64,000 nucleotides of DNA from Salinicoccus sp. RF5 (GTDB taxonomy: Bacteria; Bacillota; Bacilli; Staphylococcales; Salinicoccaceae): NCBI RefSeq assembly GCF_020786625.1, contig NZ_JAJGRC010000001.1:1-64000 (forward strand), in the 5' to 3' direction. The position numbers and the translations under genes were made by a program. The notes below the pieces were generated by a model. It was not told the origin of the DNA. It did not search any database and worked only from the letters and a program-made list of their open reading frames with translations. Below, piece after piece: positions 43,545-51,655 of this stretch. Position 1 is the first letter of the stretch. Each line of letters begins with the position of its first letter.

Positions 43545-44897
43545 GTGGGAACTTTTGTAGGATTATTAATGTTTTTAGGTGTGGTTGCAACTATCACTCT
43601 TTTCGTGCTTGGTTTAATCCGGGAGAACAGAGGACAAGCGTATTATAGTACATGGAAAGCGGCACTTTATTCCTTCGTGGCGACTTGTCTGCTTGTGGTC
43701 CTTTTGGGGATAGTAAGCAGTGAGTATTCCTTGGCGGATATGGTTGGGATACTATGGTTTTTTGTATCAATTGTGATGTTTGTCTTCATTGCTCTGGCAT
43801 TGAGGTCCAAGTCTAAAAACCAGAACCCCCGCAGGCATTTCAGAAGGGCGGGCATCGCATTTGTGACAGGTTTGGCATTGTTCTTCGTGACTGTTGCTGT
43901 CACGGATGAAGTGGAGGAGCCTGTCGACCAGACCGCTTCAGCGGATGAAGATACTGAAGAGGTGACGGAAGAAGCGACAGAGGAAGAGACTGCAGAGGAG
44001 TCGAAAGAGGACGCAGAAGAAGAGGAGGCGGAGAAGGAAAAAGAGGAATCCATCGAAGCTGAGAAAGAAGCATCCATAGAAGCGGCTGAAAGAGAGAAGG
44101 AAGAATCGATTGAAGCCGAAAAAGAAGCGTCCATAGAAGCAAAGGAAGAATCAATCGAGAAGGCTGAAGCTGAGAAGGAAAAGTCCATCGAGGAAGCGGA
44201 AGCAAAAGCCGAAGCTGAAGAGGAGCCGGTGGAGGAACCTGTAGCTTCCAAGGAGGGGCTCATTCCGGTCTCCCTCTATCGTGTAGTCGATGGGGACACG
44301 GTCAATGTCATTGATGACTCCGGTGAGGAGCTGAAGCTGCGGTTGCTTTTGATCGACACACCTGAAACCGTCCATCCGAACAAGCCGGTCGAACCGTATG
44401 GCAAGGAAGCGTCTGCAAGATTGACAGAGCTGCTGAATGCGGCAGATCAGCTGTATATCGAGTATGACAGCGGCGATAAGACGGATCATTATGACAGGCA
44501 TCTGGTCTATCTGTACGCGGATGATGTGAGTGTCCATGAAGTGCTGCTTAAAGAAGGTCTTGCACGCGTGGGCTACATCTACGAACAGCAACGTTACCTG
44601 TCCGAATTCCGTGCGGCGGAACAGTACGCCAAGGATCGCCAACTCGGCATCTGGTCCATCCCGGGCTACGTGAATGAAGGCGGGGAAGGGTTCAACAGTG
44701 AAGAACCGGAAGCTGAGCCGGAAACGACAAGCGAGCCGGCGACAAATGAAACTTCACCTTCAGAGGGCAATGGAGAAACAGAATACTTCCAGAACTGTAC
44801 AGAGCTGAAGAAGGTCTATCCGGATGGTGTGTCTTCGGACCATGCAGCCTATCAGCCGAAGATGGACAGGGATAAGGACAACTGGGCATGTGAGTAG
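43545..44897 (+). CDS. membrane-anchored staphylococcal-type nuclease with excalibur domain
   Basis: A 450-residue protein in four parts: three or four N-terminal membrane spans (about 1-125); a long charged linker (about 130-235) of repeats such as KEESIEAEKEASIEA; a thermonuclease domain (about 239-375: LYRVVDGDTVNV, LLLIDTPETVHP, GLARVGYIY); and a C-terminal excalibur calcium-binding domain (about 412-450) ending DRDKDNWACE. The nuclease and excalibur pieces should lie outside the cell. It likely degrades extracellular DNA at the cell surface. The start is GTG 43545, 5-6 bases after ttggagggg. Confidence 0.85.
   Translation: MGTFVGLLMFLGVVATITLFVLGLIRENRGQAYYSTWKAALYSFVATCLLVVLLGIVSSEYSLADMVGILWFFVSIVMFVFIALALRSKSKNQNPRRHFRRAGIAFVTGLALFFVTVAVTDEVEEPVDQTASADEDTEEVTEEATEEETAEESKEDAEEEEAEKEKEESIEAEKEASIEAAEREKEESIEAEKEASIEAKEESIEKAEAEKEKSIEEAEAKAEAEEEPVEEPVASKEGLIPVSLYRVVDGDTVNVIDDSGEELKLRLLLIDTPETVHPNKPVEPYGKEASARLTELLNAADQLYIEYDSGDKTDHYDRHLVYLYADDVSVHEVLLKEGLARVGYIYEQQRYLSEFRAAEQYAKDRQLGIWSIPGYVNEGGEGFNSEEPEAEPETTSEPATNETSPSEGNGETEYFQNCTELKKVYPDGVSSDHAAYQPKMDRDKDNWACE
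44030..44230 (+). repeat. degenerate repeat coding for the nuclease linker
   Basis: Units of about 24-36 bases such as gaatccatcgaagctgagaa recur and encode E-E-S-I-E-A-E-K-E-A. The stretch forms a long charged helix between membrane and nuclease domain. Confidence 0.7.
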
Positions 44898-44955
44898 CAA
44901 ACATCTATATAATATGAAGGAAAATGGCCTTGGGCATACCGTCATTTCAGCATCA

Positions 44956-44986
44956 ACTCCGCAACCATTCTGGTTGCGGAGTTTTT
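44956..44986 (+). terminator. nuclease gene terminator
   Basis: The stem actccgcaacca/tggttgcggagt is followed by TTTTT. Confidence 0.9.
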
Positions 44987-45063
44987 GTGCCTTATATAGG
45001 ACATAAAAAAGACGCAACTGCAATCAGCTGCGCCATAAATCCAATATCGATTCAAATTTTCTG

Positions 45064-45546
45064 CTACCTGTTCAGGAACTGTTCCTCTTCATCATCATGC
45101 TTCTTGAAGTATTCCTCTTCATCCTCTGTGACCATATCCGGGTTGTTGTTCTCGACTTCGACCATCGTACGGACGCCGGTGTTCACATCGACGACTTCGG
45201 TATCATATTCATCCCTAGGGACGACATTCGTGTACTTTTCACTGACCGCATCCATCTGTGGGGAATCGGTGTCTTCCTGATTGAGTCCCTCGAAGATGAT
45301 GACTTCGTCATTTTCATAGTGATTCATGAGGTCCTTCTTGCTGCCTTCATCAAAGTCCAGCTTATCGATGTCGCGGTCGGGATGGTCGACGTTCCCATCG
45401 ATGATCTTCAGCTCTTCAAACTTCGACTTGAGACCGGATAGATCCTGTTTGGATATGACGACATAATTCTTAAGGTCGATGTAGTTGTCCAGATAGATTT
45501 CTGCATCTTTTTCAGTCTTGAATGGTTTGTATTGATTCTTATACAT
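45064..45546 (-). CDS. acidic protein of unknown function
   Basis: A 160-residue soluble protein with many Asp and Glu residues. It starts MYKNQYKPFKTEKDAEIYLD and ends with DEEEYFKKHDDEEEQFLNR. No motif is recognised; the N-terminal 50 residues may be a small alpha/beta domain. ATG 45546 is preceded by acggaggtc. It is a single gene between two terminators. Confidence 0.65.
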   Translation of the reverse strand: MYKNQYKPFKTEKDAEIYLDNYIDLKNYVVISKQDLSGLKSKFEELKIIDGNVDHPDRDIDKLDFDEGSKKDLMNHYENDEVIIFEGLNQEDTDSPQMDAVSEKYTNVVPRDEYDTEVVDVNTGVRTMVEVENNNPDMVTEDEEEYFKKHDDEEEQFLNR

Positions 45547-45601
45547 GTATAGTGACCTCCGTTTTTTAAGTAGTTATTCCCGTTGGGGCGGAATTCAAAC
45601 T

Positions 45602-45630
45602 AAAAACCCGCAATACAAAGTATTGCGGGC
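45602..45630 (-). terminator. catE-like gene terminator
   Basis: The stem cccgcaatac/gtattgcggg has a 3-base loop; read leftward it is followed by TTTTTAG. Confidence 0.88.
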
Positions 45631-45640
45631 ACGGGGAGGA

Positions 45641-46492
45641 TCAGTCTGTTGTCATGATGACCTTGTTGCCGGAAGGGTCGTATGAAACGGTTGCGCCATC
45701 TTCGGAGCCGACTTCATAACCCAAGTCTTCAAGTCTTTTGGCTGCGGCGTTGAGTGATGCTGTGTCGGGGTAGCTCATGACGAAGGCATTGAGTCCGACA
45801 CTGTCTGGCTCGGGCTGTGGGGCACCGATGCCGTTCCAAACATTGACGGCGATGTGGTGGTGATAGTCTTCAGAGGACATGAATGCCGCCTGGCCGGGGA
45901 ACTCGGCTACGATCTTGAGTCCAAGTCCTTCCGTATAGAACTTCACGGCAGAAGGCATGTCGGAGACGTGCAGGTGAAGGTGTCCCATGACCGTACCTTC
46001 CGGCATGCCCTGCCACTCCTGTCCTTCCTCCAGTGATTCGACAAGGTTTTCAAAATCCAGCGGGTCTGTCGTCATTTCCACCCTTGAACCATTCCAGCTC
46101 CACTCTTCAGGTCTTCTGTCCCTGTATATTTCGATGCCGTTGCCGTCGGGGTCGTTGAGATATAGGGCTTCACTAACAAGGTGGTCGGACGCGCCCATTC
46201 TGACATCGTTTTTGGCAAGGTGGATGGTGACTGCAGCGAGATCTGCACGTTCAGGCAGGAGGATGGCGAAGTGATACAAGCCGGATGTCCTTTTCTTTTC
46301 TACAGGGTTTTCCGGTTCATGTAGCGAGAGGATGCTTGTCTTACCATCGGTCGTCAGCTGAGCATCCTTGTCACTCTGTTCGAGAATGGAGAAGCCGAGC
46401 AGGCCGGTATAGAAATTCAGGGCTTCCTTCATATCGGATACATTGATCTTTACATGGGAAACATGTGTAGCAGGGGGTGTGTGGAAATTCAT
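45641..46492 (-). CDS. catE: two-domain VOC dioxygenase (CatE-like)
   Basis: A 283-residue protein with two glyoxalase/extradiol dioxygenase modules (about 8-125 and 165-280). Metal-ligand positions include His13 in THVSHVKINV and the second-module histidine in MGHLHLHVSDM, plus a C-terminal acidic ligand. It matches CatE, a catechol 2,3-dioxygenase that opens catechol rings. The divergent gene is a YodB/CatR/QsrR-type quinone sensor and an operator lies between them. The gene therefore probably belongs to quinone and catechol detoxification. Confidence 0.82.
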   Translation of the reverse strand: MNFHTPPATHVSHVKINVSDMKEALNFYTGLLGFSILEQSDKDAQLTTDGKTSILSLHEPENPVEKKRTSGLYHFAILLPERADLAAVTIHLAKNDVRMGASDHLVSEALYLNDPDGNGIEIYRDRRPEEWSWNGSRVEMTTDPLDFENLVESLEEGQEWQGMPEGTVMGHLHLHVSDMPSAVKFYTEGLGLKIVAEFPGQAAFMSSEDYHHHIAVNVWNGIGAPQPEPDSVGLNAFVMSYPDTASLNAAAKRLEDLGYEVGSEDGATVSYDPSGNKVIMTTD

Positions 46493-46510
46493 AATTGCCT
46501 CCTATTAAAA

Positions 46511-46527
46511 GTTACTTTATGTAACTA
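46511..46527. promoter_or_regulatory. operator between catE and the HxlR-type regulator
   Basis: The perfect palindrome AGTTAC-tttat-GTAACT lies 18 bases upstream of the catE-like start. TTAC-spacer-GTAA is the core I recall for YodB/CatR-type operators. A partial second site (ggtaac-ata-tgg) lies near 46584, close to the regulator's promoter. Confidence 0.55.
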
Positions 46528-46621
46528 AGTTTATATTACTAATTTGAATATGTAAAGTAAAATCATATCTTTATGTTTAAAGGTAACATATGGTATAATT
46601 ACATCAAGGATGTGATACAAG

Positions 46622-46957
46622 TTGAAACAATCAAATCTTTGTCCTAAATTCGAAAAGGCAGTGTCACTGCTCAGCCAGAGATGGACGGCTCTGGTCATCT
46701 ATCAGATGCTGGAAGCACCGCAACGCTTCGGGGAAATACAGGCCGCAATCGGCATCAGTGGGAAAGTGCTTTCCGACAGGCTTAAGGATATGGAACAGGA
46801 AGGGCTCATAAAAAGGGATGTATACCCCGAGACGCCTGTAGTCATAGAATATTCGCTTACAGAAAAAGGACGTTCCCTTGAAACTGTACTGAGAGACATT
46901 GAAAACTGGTCCCAGGACTGGATTGAAGTCGATCAGCAGAGTAATACGGGGTCCTAG
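46622..46957 (+). CDS. HxlR-family quinone-sensing repressor (QsrR/YodB-like)
   Basis: A 111-residue winged-helix protein starting MKQSNLCPKFEKAVSLLSQR. The lone N-terminal Cys7 corresponds to the sensing cysteine of QsrR, YodB and CatR, which are alkylated or oxidised by quinones and then leave DNA. The helix-turn-helix is at about 30-75 (RFGEIQAAIGISGKVLSDRL). The start is TTG 46622; a site aaggatg lies upstream. It is divergent from the catE-like gene. Confidence 0.82.
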   Translation: MKQSNLCPKFEKAVSLLSQRWTALVIYQMLEAPQRFGEIQAAIGISGKVLSDRLKDMEQEGLIKRDVYPETPVVIEYSLTEKGRSLETVLRDIENWSQDWIEVDQQSNTGS

Positions 46958-46962
46958 CATAT

Positions 46963-47006
46963 AAAAAAGTGGGGCGGAGGTCATTTATGACCTCCGTCCC
47001 ACTTTT
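46963..47006. terminator. bidirectional terminator
   Basis: The stem aaaaagtgggg-cggaggtcat/atgacctccg-tcccactttt separates the repressor gene and the convergent permease gene. Confidence 0.9.
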
Positions 47007-47019
47007 CATTTTCATCAGG

Positions 47020-48504
47020 CTATTTGTTCATGGCCTTTGCATTGACCGTAACCGGACGCCTGACCGGAACGGTTCTTTTCTGCTTTGTTTTCGGCTCATA
47101 AAGGTAATCTTCCTTGTCGATGTCATCGACCTCATTTTTAAGGTAGTATTTTCCTTTTGTCAGAACAGCCATGAGTACCGTGAGTGCCGCTGCGAGTGCT
47201 GCTGCAAAGAAGGCGGCGGTATTCTCGAGGAATGTGCCCATGTATCCAAGTGCAGCCACGGTACCAAGGGCACTGGAGACGATGAGCGCCACCACGCCGA
47301 CCGGATTCCACTTGTACAGGTTCTCCTGGCGGGCTTCATAGAATGCAGGGCCGATCTTGAGCATCATCTTGACGATGAGGGCGTCGGTGATCAGCACGGC
47401 GGCCCATGCCAGCAGGAACACACCCTGGAAGATCAATGCTGCATCCAGATGATCCACGATGCCGCCGAGCATGAGGACCATTGCAGTGACGCCTGCAACG
47501 ACGATCCAGAACCTGCGTCCCGGTGTGAAACGGAACACATTTTCAAAGAAGTTCGATAGGGATAGGGAACTGCTGTAGATGTTCGTCACATTGATGCGGA
47601 TCTGCGTGAGCATCGTGAATAGTGCACCGCCGATGCCGAGCAGCTGGACGATGTAGACGCCAGGGTTCGGTTCTGCGAGACGGACACCGAACCATATGCC
47701 GAGGCCGCCCATGACGCCGTAACAGAAAATCTGCGGGATGACACCGATCATGACGGATCCGATCTTAAGATGTTCCGGTTTCAGGAACCGTGCGTAGTCG
47801 GATGCGAGCAGTGCAGTAAGTCCCATGATGCCGTGCTGCATGCCGATGCACATCAGAAGTGCAGTGCCGCCGATCTGCACACCTTCAGGCATGTAGGTCC
47901 AGAAGCGGCCATCGTATAGTGATGTAGTGAACAGTGCAACAGTAATTGCTGCGATAAGGAAAGCAAAGAATATCGGCAGAGACCATTTCTGCAGCTTATC
48001 CAGCTGCTTGATGCCGAACCAGTTCAATGGAATGACAAGCGTACCGAATACAACGATCAGAACCCATAATGGAATGGCCGGGAAAAATTCATGTATGGCG
48101 TACACAAGGATCATACCTTCGAACGCGCAGTACATGATGAAGTTGGATGCGTAGATCAGGGAAGTCAATGAAGCGCCTATGTAACCAAATCCGCCGCCTC
48201 GCGACATCAGGTTGACGTTCATCCCGGATCTTGCAGATAAGTAGGAAATAATCGTACCCATGATACCTGCTACAATGATGGCATAACCAGCTGATATGAG
48301 CGCGTTCACTGCACCGAATTGAAGTGCCATGACACTGCCCAGCTGGAAGTAGAAGATTGCAGTTGCGATACCAAAGGTTATGTTGGTAATGCTGAACCAG
48401 CCCATGTTCCTTTCTTTATAAGGAACTTTGTCCAAAGAGTAGTCATCTTCCTGTTCTTCAATCTCATGCTCAATCTTTTGATCTGTCACTTTCACAGATC
48501 CCAT
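47020..48504 (-). CDS. NCS1-family nucleobase:cation symporter
   Basis: A 494-residue transporter with about twelve spans. The NCS1 pattern is seen in MGWFSITNITFGIATAIFYF near the start, SYLSARSGMNVNLMSRGGGF (in part) and the IRINVTNIYSSSLSLSN segment. Substrates of the family are cytosine, purines, uracil, allantoin or thiamine; none can be chosen from sequence alone, and no metabolic gene lies beside it. A cytosolic acidic N-terminus (about 35 residues) precedes span 1. ATG 48504 follows aatggagagg; longer open frame upstream is not supported. A promoter lies at 48553-48581 on the same strand. Confidence 0.85.
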   Translation of the reverse strand: MGSVKVTDQKIEHEIEEQEDDYSLDKVPYKERNMGWFSITNITFGIATAIFYFQLGSVMALQFGAVNALISAGYAIIVAGIMGTIISYLSARSGMNVNLMSRGGGFGYIGASLTSLIYASNFIMYCAFEGMILVYAIHEFFPAIPLWVLIVVFGTLVIPLNWFGIKQLDKLQKWSLPIFFAFLIAAITVALFTTSLYDGRFWTYMPEGVQIGGTALLMCIGMQHGIMGLTALLASDYARFLKPEHLKIGSVMIGVIPQIFCYGVMGGLGIWFGVRLAEPNPGVYIVQLLGIGGALFTMLTQIRINVTNIYSSSLSLSNFFENVFRFTPGRRFWIVVAGVTAMVLMLGGIVDHLDAALIFQGVFLLAWAAVLITDALIVKMMLKIGPAFYEARQENLYKWNPVGVVALIVSSALGTVAALGYMGTFLENTAAFFAAALAAALTVLMAVLTKGKYYLKNEVDDIDKEDYLYEPKTKQKRTVPVRRPVTVNAKAMNK

Positions 48505-48915
48505 ACATATCCTCTCCATTTCTATGAAATTTTCAAATTGCATGACTTTTATACTATACACTTAATAGAAAAATCATTCAACCTGTGTAACGCATACCAA
48601 GGGTTATATTGTGACTAAAAGCACATCTTTTGATAGATTTTAACATCTAAACTATGAAATTTTTTTATAATTATATAAGAAATTTAACTACATTAGTTTA
48701 AAGAATATGAAGCATGCATACCCTTTGGGGGAGAGGGGAAGTCGATGGTTTGGGTGGGGATTTTGAGCTGTTGAAAAAAAGCCGCTTAAAGTATTGGGAT
48801 ATAAAATAACACGGATAAAAAATGAAAATGTAACTTTTTTATCCGTGTTTTTATAATTTTTTTGAGTTTTTATGGTTTCTCAGGGTCATAATCGTATAAA
48901 TCAGGAACTTCGTTG
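48505..48915. other. 411-base gap with no gene
   Basis: The gap is AT-rich. It holds the leftward promoter of the permease (TTGAAT at 48581-48576, TATAGT at 48558-48553, 17-base spacer), and the terminator of the next leftward gene. A GC-richer patch at 48720-48775 (runs of G) shows no frame, cloverleaf or riboswitch core that I recognise. Confidence 0.6.
48805..48853 (-). terminator. terminator of the FAD/Rieske gene
   Basis: The arms aacacggataaaaaa and ttttttatccgtgttt form a long stem 60 bases past the stop codon. Confidence 0.8.
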
Positions 48916-50460
48916 CTATTCATTTTCCGATTTCTTTATCTCCACATCGAGGTCTTCTGTCGCGGGACCTTCTATTACATTGCCTTTAAAGTTGAAGCGC
49001 GAACCGTGGCATGGGCAGTCCCATGTCCTGTCCTCCTGGTTCCAGCTCAGGCTGCATCCCATGTGGGTACAGCGGTTGTCCACGACCAGGTACTCATTGC
49101 TGTCCTCATCGCGGTAGAGCCCTTTCTTCATTATGCCATCCTGGACGACTGCCCCTTCACCTGCAGAAAGGTTCGCCTCATTGATGTCCGGATAGTTCTT
49201 CAGCATATTCTTCGCTTCGACGCCGAGGCTCTCCAACGGTGTTGTGGCGAACTGCTTGAGCTGGGCGAATGTACCCTTCTTACGGTGTGGGCTGACCATA
49301 TCATGATACCTGTTCTCATTGCCCGCAATCAGGTCGCTGATGATCATGGAGGAGAGGACGCCATTGGTCATGCCATATTTGTTGAATCCGGATGCGACGA
49401 ACCGGTTCTCGTGCTTCTGGTCGAAATATCCAATGTAGGGGAGGGAGTCCACCGTCATCTGGTCCTGTGCGCGGAAGGCATACAACCGCTCGTGGTTGGT
49501 CGTCTTCTGATCGGCGTAGAGCCTGAGTTTCTCCAGCTGCCCGGTCATATCCTGTTCGTCATAGGACATATGTCCGAGTCCGCCAAAGAGGACGGTAGGG
49601 AGTTCCTTGTCCGGGTTGACGATATTCCTTGTCGTCAGCCCGGGACCATCGAACCCGTTCAATGACAGATTCTCGGATGGCGGGGTGGACGTCGTGACGA
49701 CGAGGCCATAGGACCGGTTGATCTTGAAACTGTTGAAGTAGAACCCCTGATAATCGAGGAACGGGAAGTGGGTGGCGACGACGAGATGTTCGAAATCGAT
49801 GCTTATCCCTTCCGATGTCTTCAATGTATTGCCTTCGACACCTTTGCCCATCACATGTTCATATATTTCGACGCCTTTCTCTTCGAGGACTTCCAGTATG
49901 CCCTTCAGGAACTTCAACGGATGGAATTCCCCCTGGTTCCTCATGACAAGCTGGGCGACGGTTTCAAAGGGGAGATCGAGCTGTTCCTTCAATAGGGAGC
50001 CGTCGATATCGAGGTCCACATAGACCTTGGCCTCTTTTTCCAGGTCTTTGACCGAGCTTTCATTTTCAGCATACATGACCCCGTCGACCCTTCTGAAGTC
50101 GCAGTCTATGTTGTGCTTTCTGCTGATCGATTCAATTTCATCTATGGCCGCCATCTGGGATTCATAATAGAGGCGGGCGGTCTCCTTGTCCTGCTGCTTG
50201 CTGATCTGGCTGTAGAGCGGCCCCTGTTGTGCCATAAGGCGGGCGGTCGTATTCGCCGTCGTACCGGTGAGTACCTTATTGGCCTCAAGTACCATAACTT
50301 TGCGGCCCTGCATGGCAAGCTTATATGCATTCATCAGGCCGGTGATTCCGGCACCGACGACAAGCACCTCAGTACTCGTATCGTTTTCCAGCGTAGGGTA
50401 AGAGGGCAGGTCGACAGTATCAGTCCAAAAAGAGATGTTGTCATTGTTGAATTCACTCAT
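48916..50460 (-). CDS. FAD-dependent oxidoreductase with C-terminal Rieske domain
   Basis: A 514-residue fusion. The first 400 residues are a DAO-type FAD oxidoreductase (VLVVGAGITGLMNAYKLA at about 33-50, and the C-terminal FAD site FVASGFNKYGMTNGVLSS). The last 90 residues are a Rieske 2Fe-2S domain with ligands in CTHMGC and CPCHGSRF. Similar fusions occur in Bacillales (YhfW type) but the substrate is unknown. No membrane span or signal is seen. ATG 50460 follows gaggaggataattg; a TTG lies directly before it. Single gene. Confidence 0.87.
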   Translation of the reverse strand: MSEFNNDNISFWTDTVDLPSYPTLENDTSTEVLVVGAGITGLMNAYKLAMQGRKVMVLEANKVLTGTTANTTARLMAQQGPLYSQISKQQDKETARLYYESQMAAIDEIESISRKHNIDCDFRRVDGVMYAENESSVKDLEKEAKVYVDLDIDGSLLKEQLDLPFETVAQLVMRNQGEFHPLKFLKGILEVLEEKGVEIYEHVMGKGVEGNTLKTSEGISIDFEHLVVATHFPFLDYQGFYFNSFKINRSYGLVVTTSTPPSENLSLNGFDGPGLTTRNIVNPDKELPTVLFGGLGHMSYDEQDMTGQLEKLRLYADQKTTNHERLYAFRAQDQMTVDSLPYIGYFDQKHENRFVASGFNKYGMTNGVLSSMIISDLIAGNENRYHDMVSPHRKKGTFAQLKQFATTPLESLGVEAKNMLKNYPDINEANLSAGEGAVVQDGIMKKGLYRDEDSNEYLVVDNRCTHMGCSLSWNQEDRTWDCPCHGSRFNFKGNVIEGPATEDLDVEIKKSENE

Positions 50461-50575
50461 CAATTATCCTCCTCAAACATTTTTATATCTTTTACCCTCA
50501 TTCCATATGAAATACTTACGAACATCAAATTTTGTCCAAAGTGTAAATTTTACGTAACGAAATTATAAAAACCGC

Positions 50576-50604
50576 TTGAAAATACTTTGTAAAACGTATA
50601 GTAT
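50576..50604 (+). promoter_or_regulatory. promoter of the second tRNA cluster
   Basis: TTGAAA (50576-50581) and TAGTAT (50599-50604) with a 17-base spacer; TATAGT at 50597 is an alternative -10. Confidence 0.6.
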
Positions 50605-50639
50605 ATGTATCAGGCGTTGAAAGCGCACAATAATATTAC

Positions 50640-50713
<74 letters not shown>

Positions 50714-50727
50714 TATTTTTACATACA

Positions 50728-50803
50728 GGTCCCGTGGTGTAGCGGTTAACATGCCTGCCTGTCACGCAGGAGATCGCGGGTTCGATTCCCGTCGGGACCG
50801 CCA
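50728..50803 (+). tRNA. tRNA-Asp (anticodon GTC), copy 2
   Basis: Identical to the copy at 1326-1401, with encoded CCA. Confidence 0.95.
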
Positions 50804-50829
50804 TTATTTTTTTTGACTATACATACCAA

Positions 50830-50902
50830 GGTTCAGTAGCTCAGTCGGTAGAGCATGTGATTGAAGCTCACAGTGTCGGCGGTTCGATTCCGTCCTGAAC
50901 CA
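50830..50902 (+). tRNA. tRNA-Phe (anticodon GAA), copy 2
   Basis: Same body as 1416-1491; CCA is not encoded here. Confidence 0.95.
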
Positions 50903-50914
50903 TTCTAATATTAT

Positions 50915-50988
50915 GGCGGTTGTGGTGAAGTGGTTAACACACCGGATTGTGGTTCCGGCATGCGTGGGTTCGATCCCCATCAGCCGCC
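50915..50988 (+). tRNA. tRNA-His (anticodon GTG), copy 2
   Basis: Anticodon GTG with the extra G at -1. Acceptor gcggttg/cagccgc is fully paired with a U-G wobble, unlike copy 1. Confidence 0.95.
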
Positions 50989-51000
50989 CTTATTGGTTAT

Positions 51001-51074
51001 GCGGGTGTAGTTAAATGGTATAACCCCAGCCTTCCAAGCTGATGTCGTGGGTTCGATTCCCATCACCCGCTCCA
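51001..51074 (+). tRNA. tRNA-Gly (anticodon TCC)
   Basis: Acceptor gcgggtg/cacccgc, anticodon TCC, D-loop with the normal GG (aaatggta) and encoded CCA. A standard ribosomal tRNA. Confidence 0.95.
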
Positions 51075-51083
51075 TTTTATTAT

Positions 51084-51158
51084 TCCACAGTAGCTCAGTG
51101 GTAGAGCTATCGGCTGTTAACCGATCGGTCGTAGGTTCGAATCCTACCTGTGGAGCCA
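51084..51158 (+). tRNA. tRNA-Asn (anticodon GTT), copy 2
   Basis: Identical to 43202-43276, with encoded CCA. Confidence 0.95.
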
Positions 51159-51159
51159 T

Positions 51160-51231
51160 GGCCCGTTGGTCAAGTGGTTAAGACACCGCCCTTTCACGGC
51201 GGTAACACGGGTTCGAATCCCGTACGGGTCA
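51160..51231 (+). tRNA. tRNA-Glu (anticodon TTC)
   Basis: Acceptor ggcccgt/acgggtc, anticodon TTC. CCA is not encoded. It starts one base after tRNA-Asn. Confidence 0.95.
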
Positions 51232-51235
51232 TAAC

Positions 51236-51262
51236 AGAAGTGAGCCTGCTCACTTCTTTTTC
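51236..51262 (+). terminator. hairpin inside the tRNA cluster
   Basis: The stem agaagtgag/ctcacttct has a 4-base loop and is followed by TTTT. It stands between tRNA-Glu and tRNA-Ser and would end most transcripts before the serine tRNA. Confidence 0.75.
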
Positions 51263-51268
51263 AATCAT

Positions 51269-51356
51269 GGACAGTTGGCCGAGCGGCTTAAGGCGCACGC
51301 CTGGAACGCGTGTATACGGCAACCCCGTATCGAGGGTTCGAATCCCTCACTGTCCG
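51269..51356 (+). tRNA. tRNA-Ser (anticodon GGA)
   Basis: A class II tRNA with acceptor ggacagt/actgtcc and anticodon GGA. Confidence 0.95.
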
Positions 51357-51362
51357 TACTCA

Positions 51363-51397
51363 CCCCTTGAAACCAGAAGGTTTCAAGGGGCTTTTTT
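51363..51397 (+). terminator. terminator of the second tRNA cluster
   Basis: The stem ccccttgaaacc/ggtttcaagggg is followed by CTTTTTT. Confidence 0.92.
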
Positions 51398-51406
51398 ATG
51401 ATGATT

Positions 51407-51544
51407 TTAATGTTCTTTTGACTTTTCATCTGTATAATCGCTTTGTTTAGCCTGGGCTTTTTCCATCATTTGTTCCTGCCGTTCCTGTTTCCTTCTGTAA
51501 TCATCAAATACTCCTTTGTCTGTTCGTTTAGCTGTTTTAACCAT
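51407..51544 (-). CDS. possible 45-residue charged protein
   Basis: A frame starting MVKTAKRTDKGVFDDYRRKQ and continuing as a Gln/Glu/Lys-rich helix (ERQEQMMEKAQAKQ). Composition looks protein-like, and the end lies just past the tRNA terminator. No ribosome binding site is visible before ATG 51544, so it may be a remnant. Not recognised. Confidence 0.35.
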   Translation of the reverse strand: MVKTAKRTDKGVFDDYRRKQERQEQMMEKAQAKQSDYTDEKSKEH

Positions 51545-51655
51545 ATTATCGATGTCGTTAAACAATTACGGCATAATGGAACTGATTACGGGTAATTAAA
51601 AGAGGGAAGAGAAGTATATTTTATCCGCAATTTTTGTGCGTCTTAGGAGGATAAG

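Noticed and set aside
43900-44230. The repeat region in the nuclease gene as a CRISPR or noncoding repeat array
   Set aside because: Units are in frame, vary at third positions and encode a regular charged helix; there are no constant repeats with unique spacers.
48720-48790. G-rich patch upstream of the FAD/Rieske gene end as a riboswitch or small RNA
   Set aside because: No conserved riboswitch core, promoter or paired structure could be found by eye.
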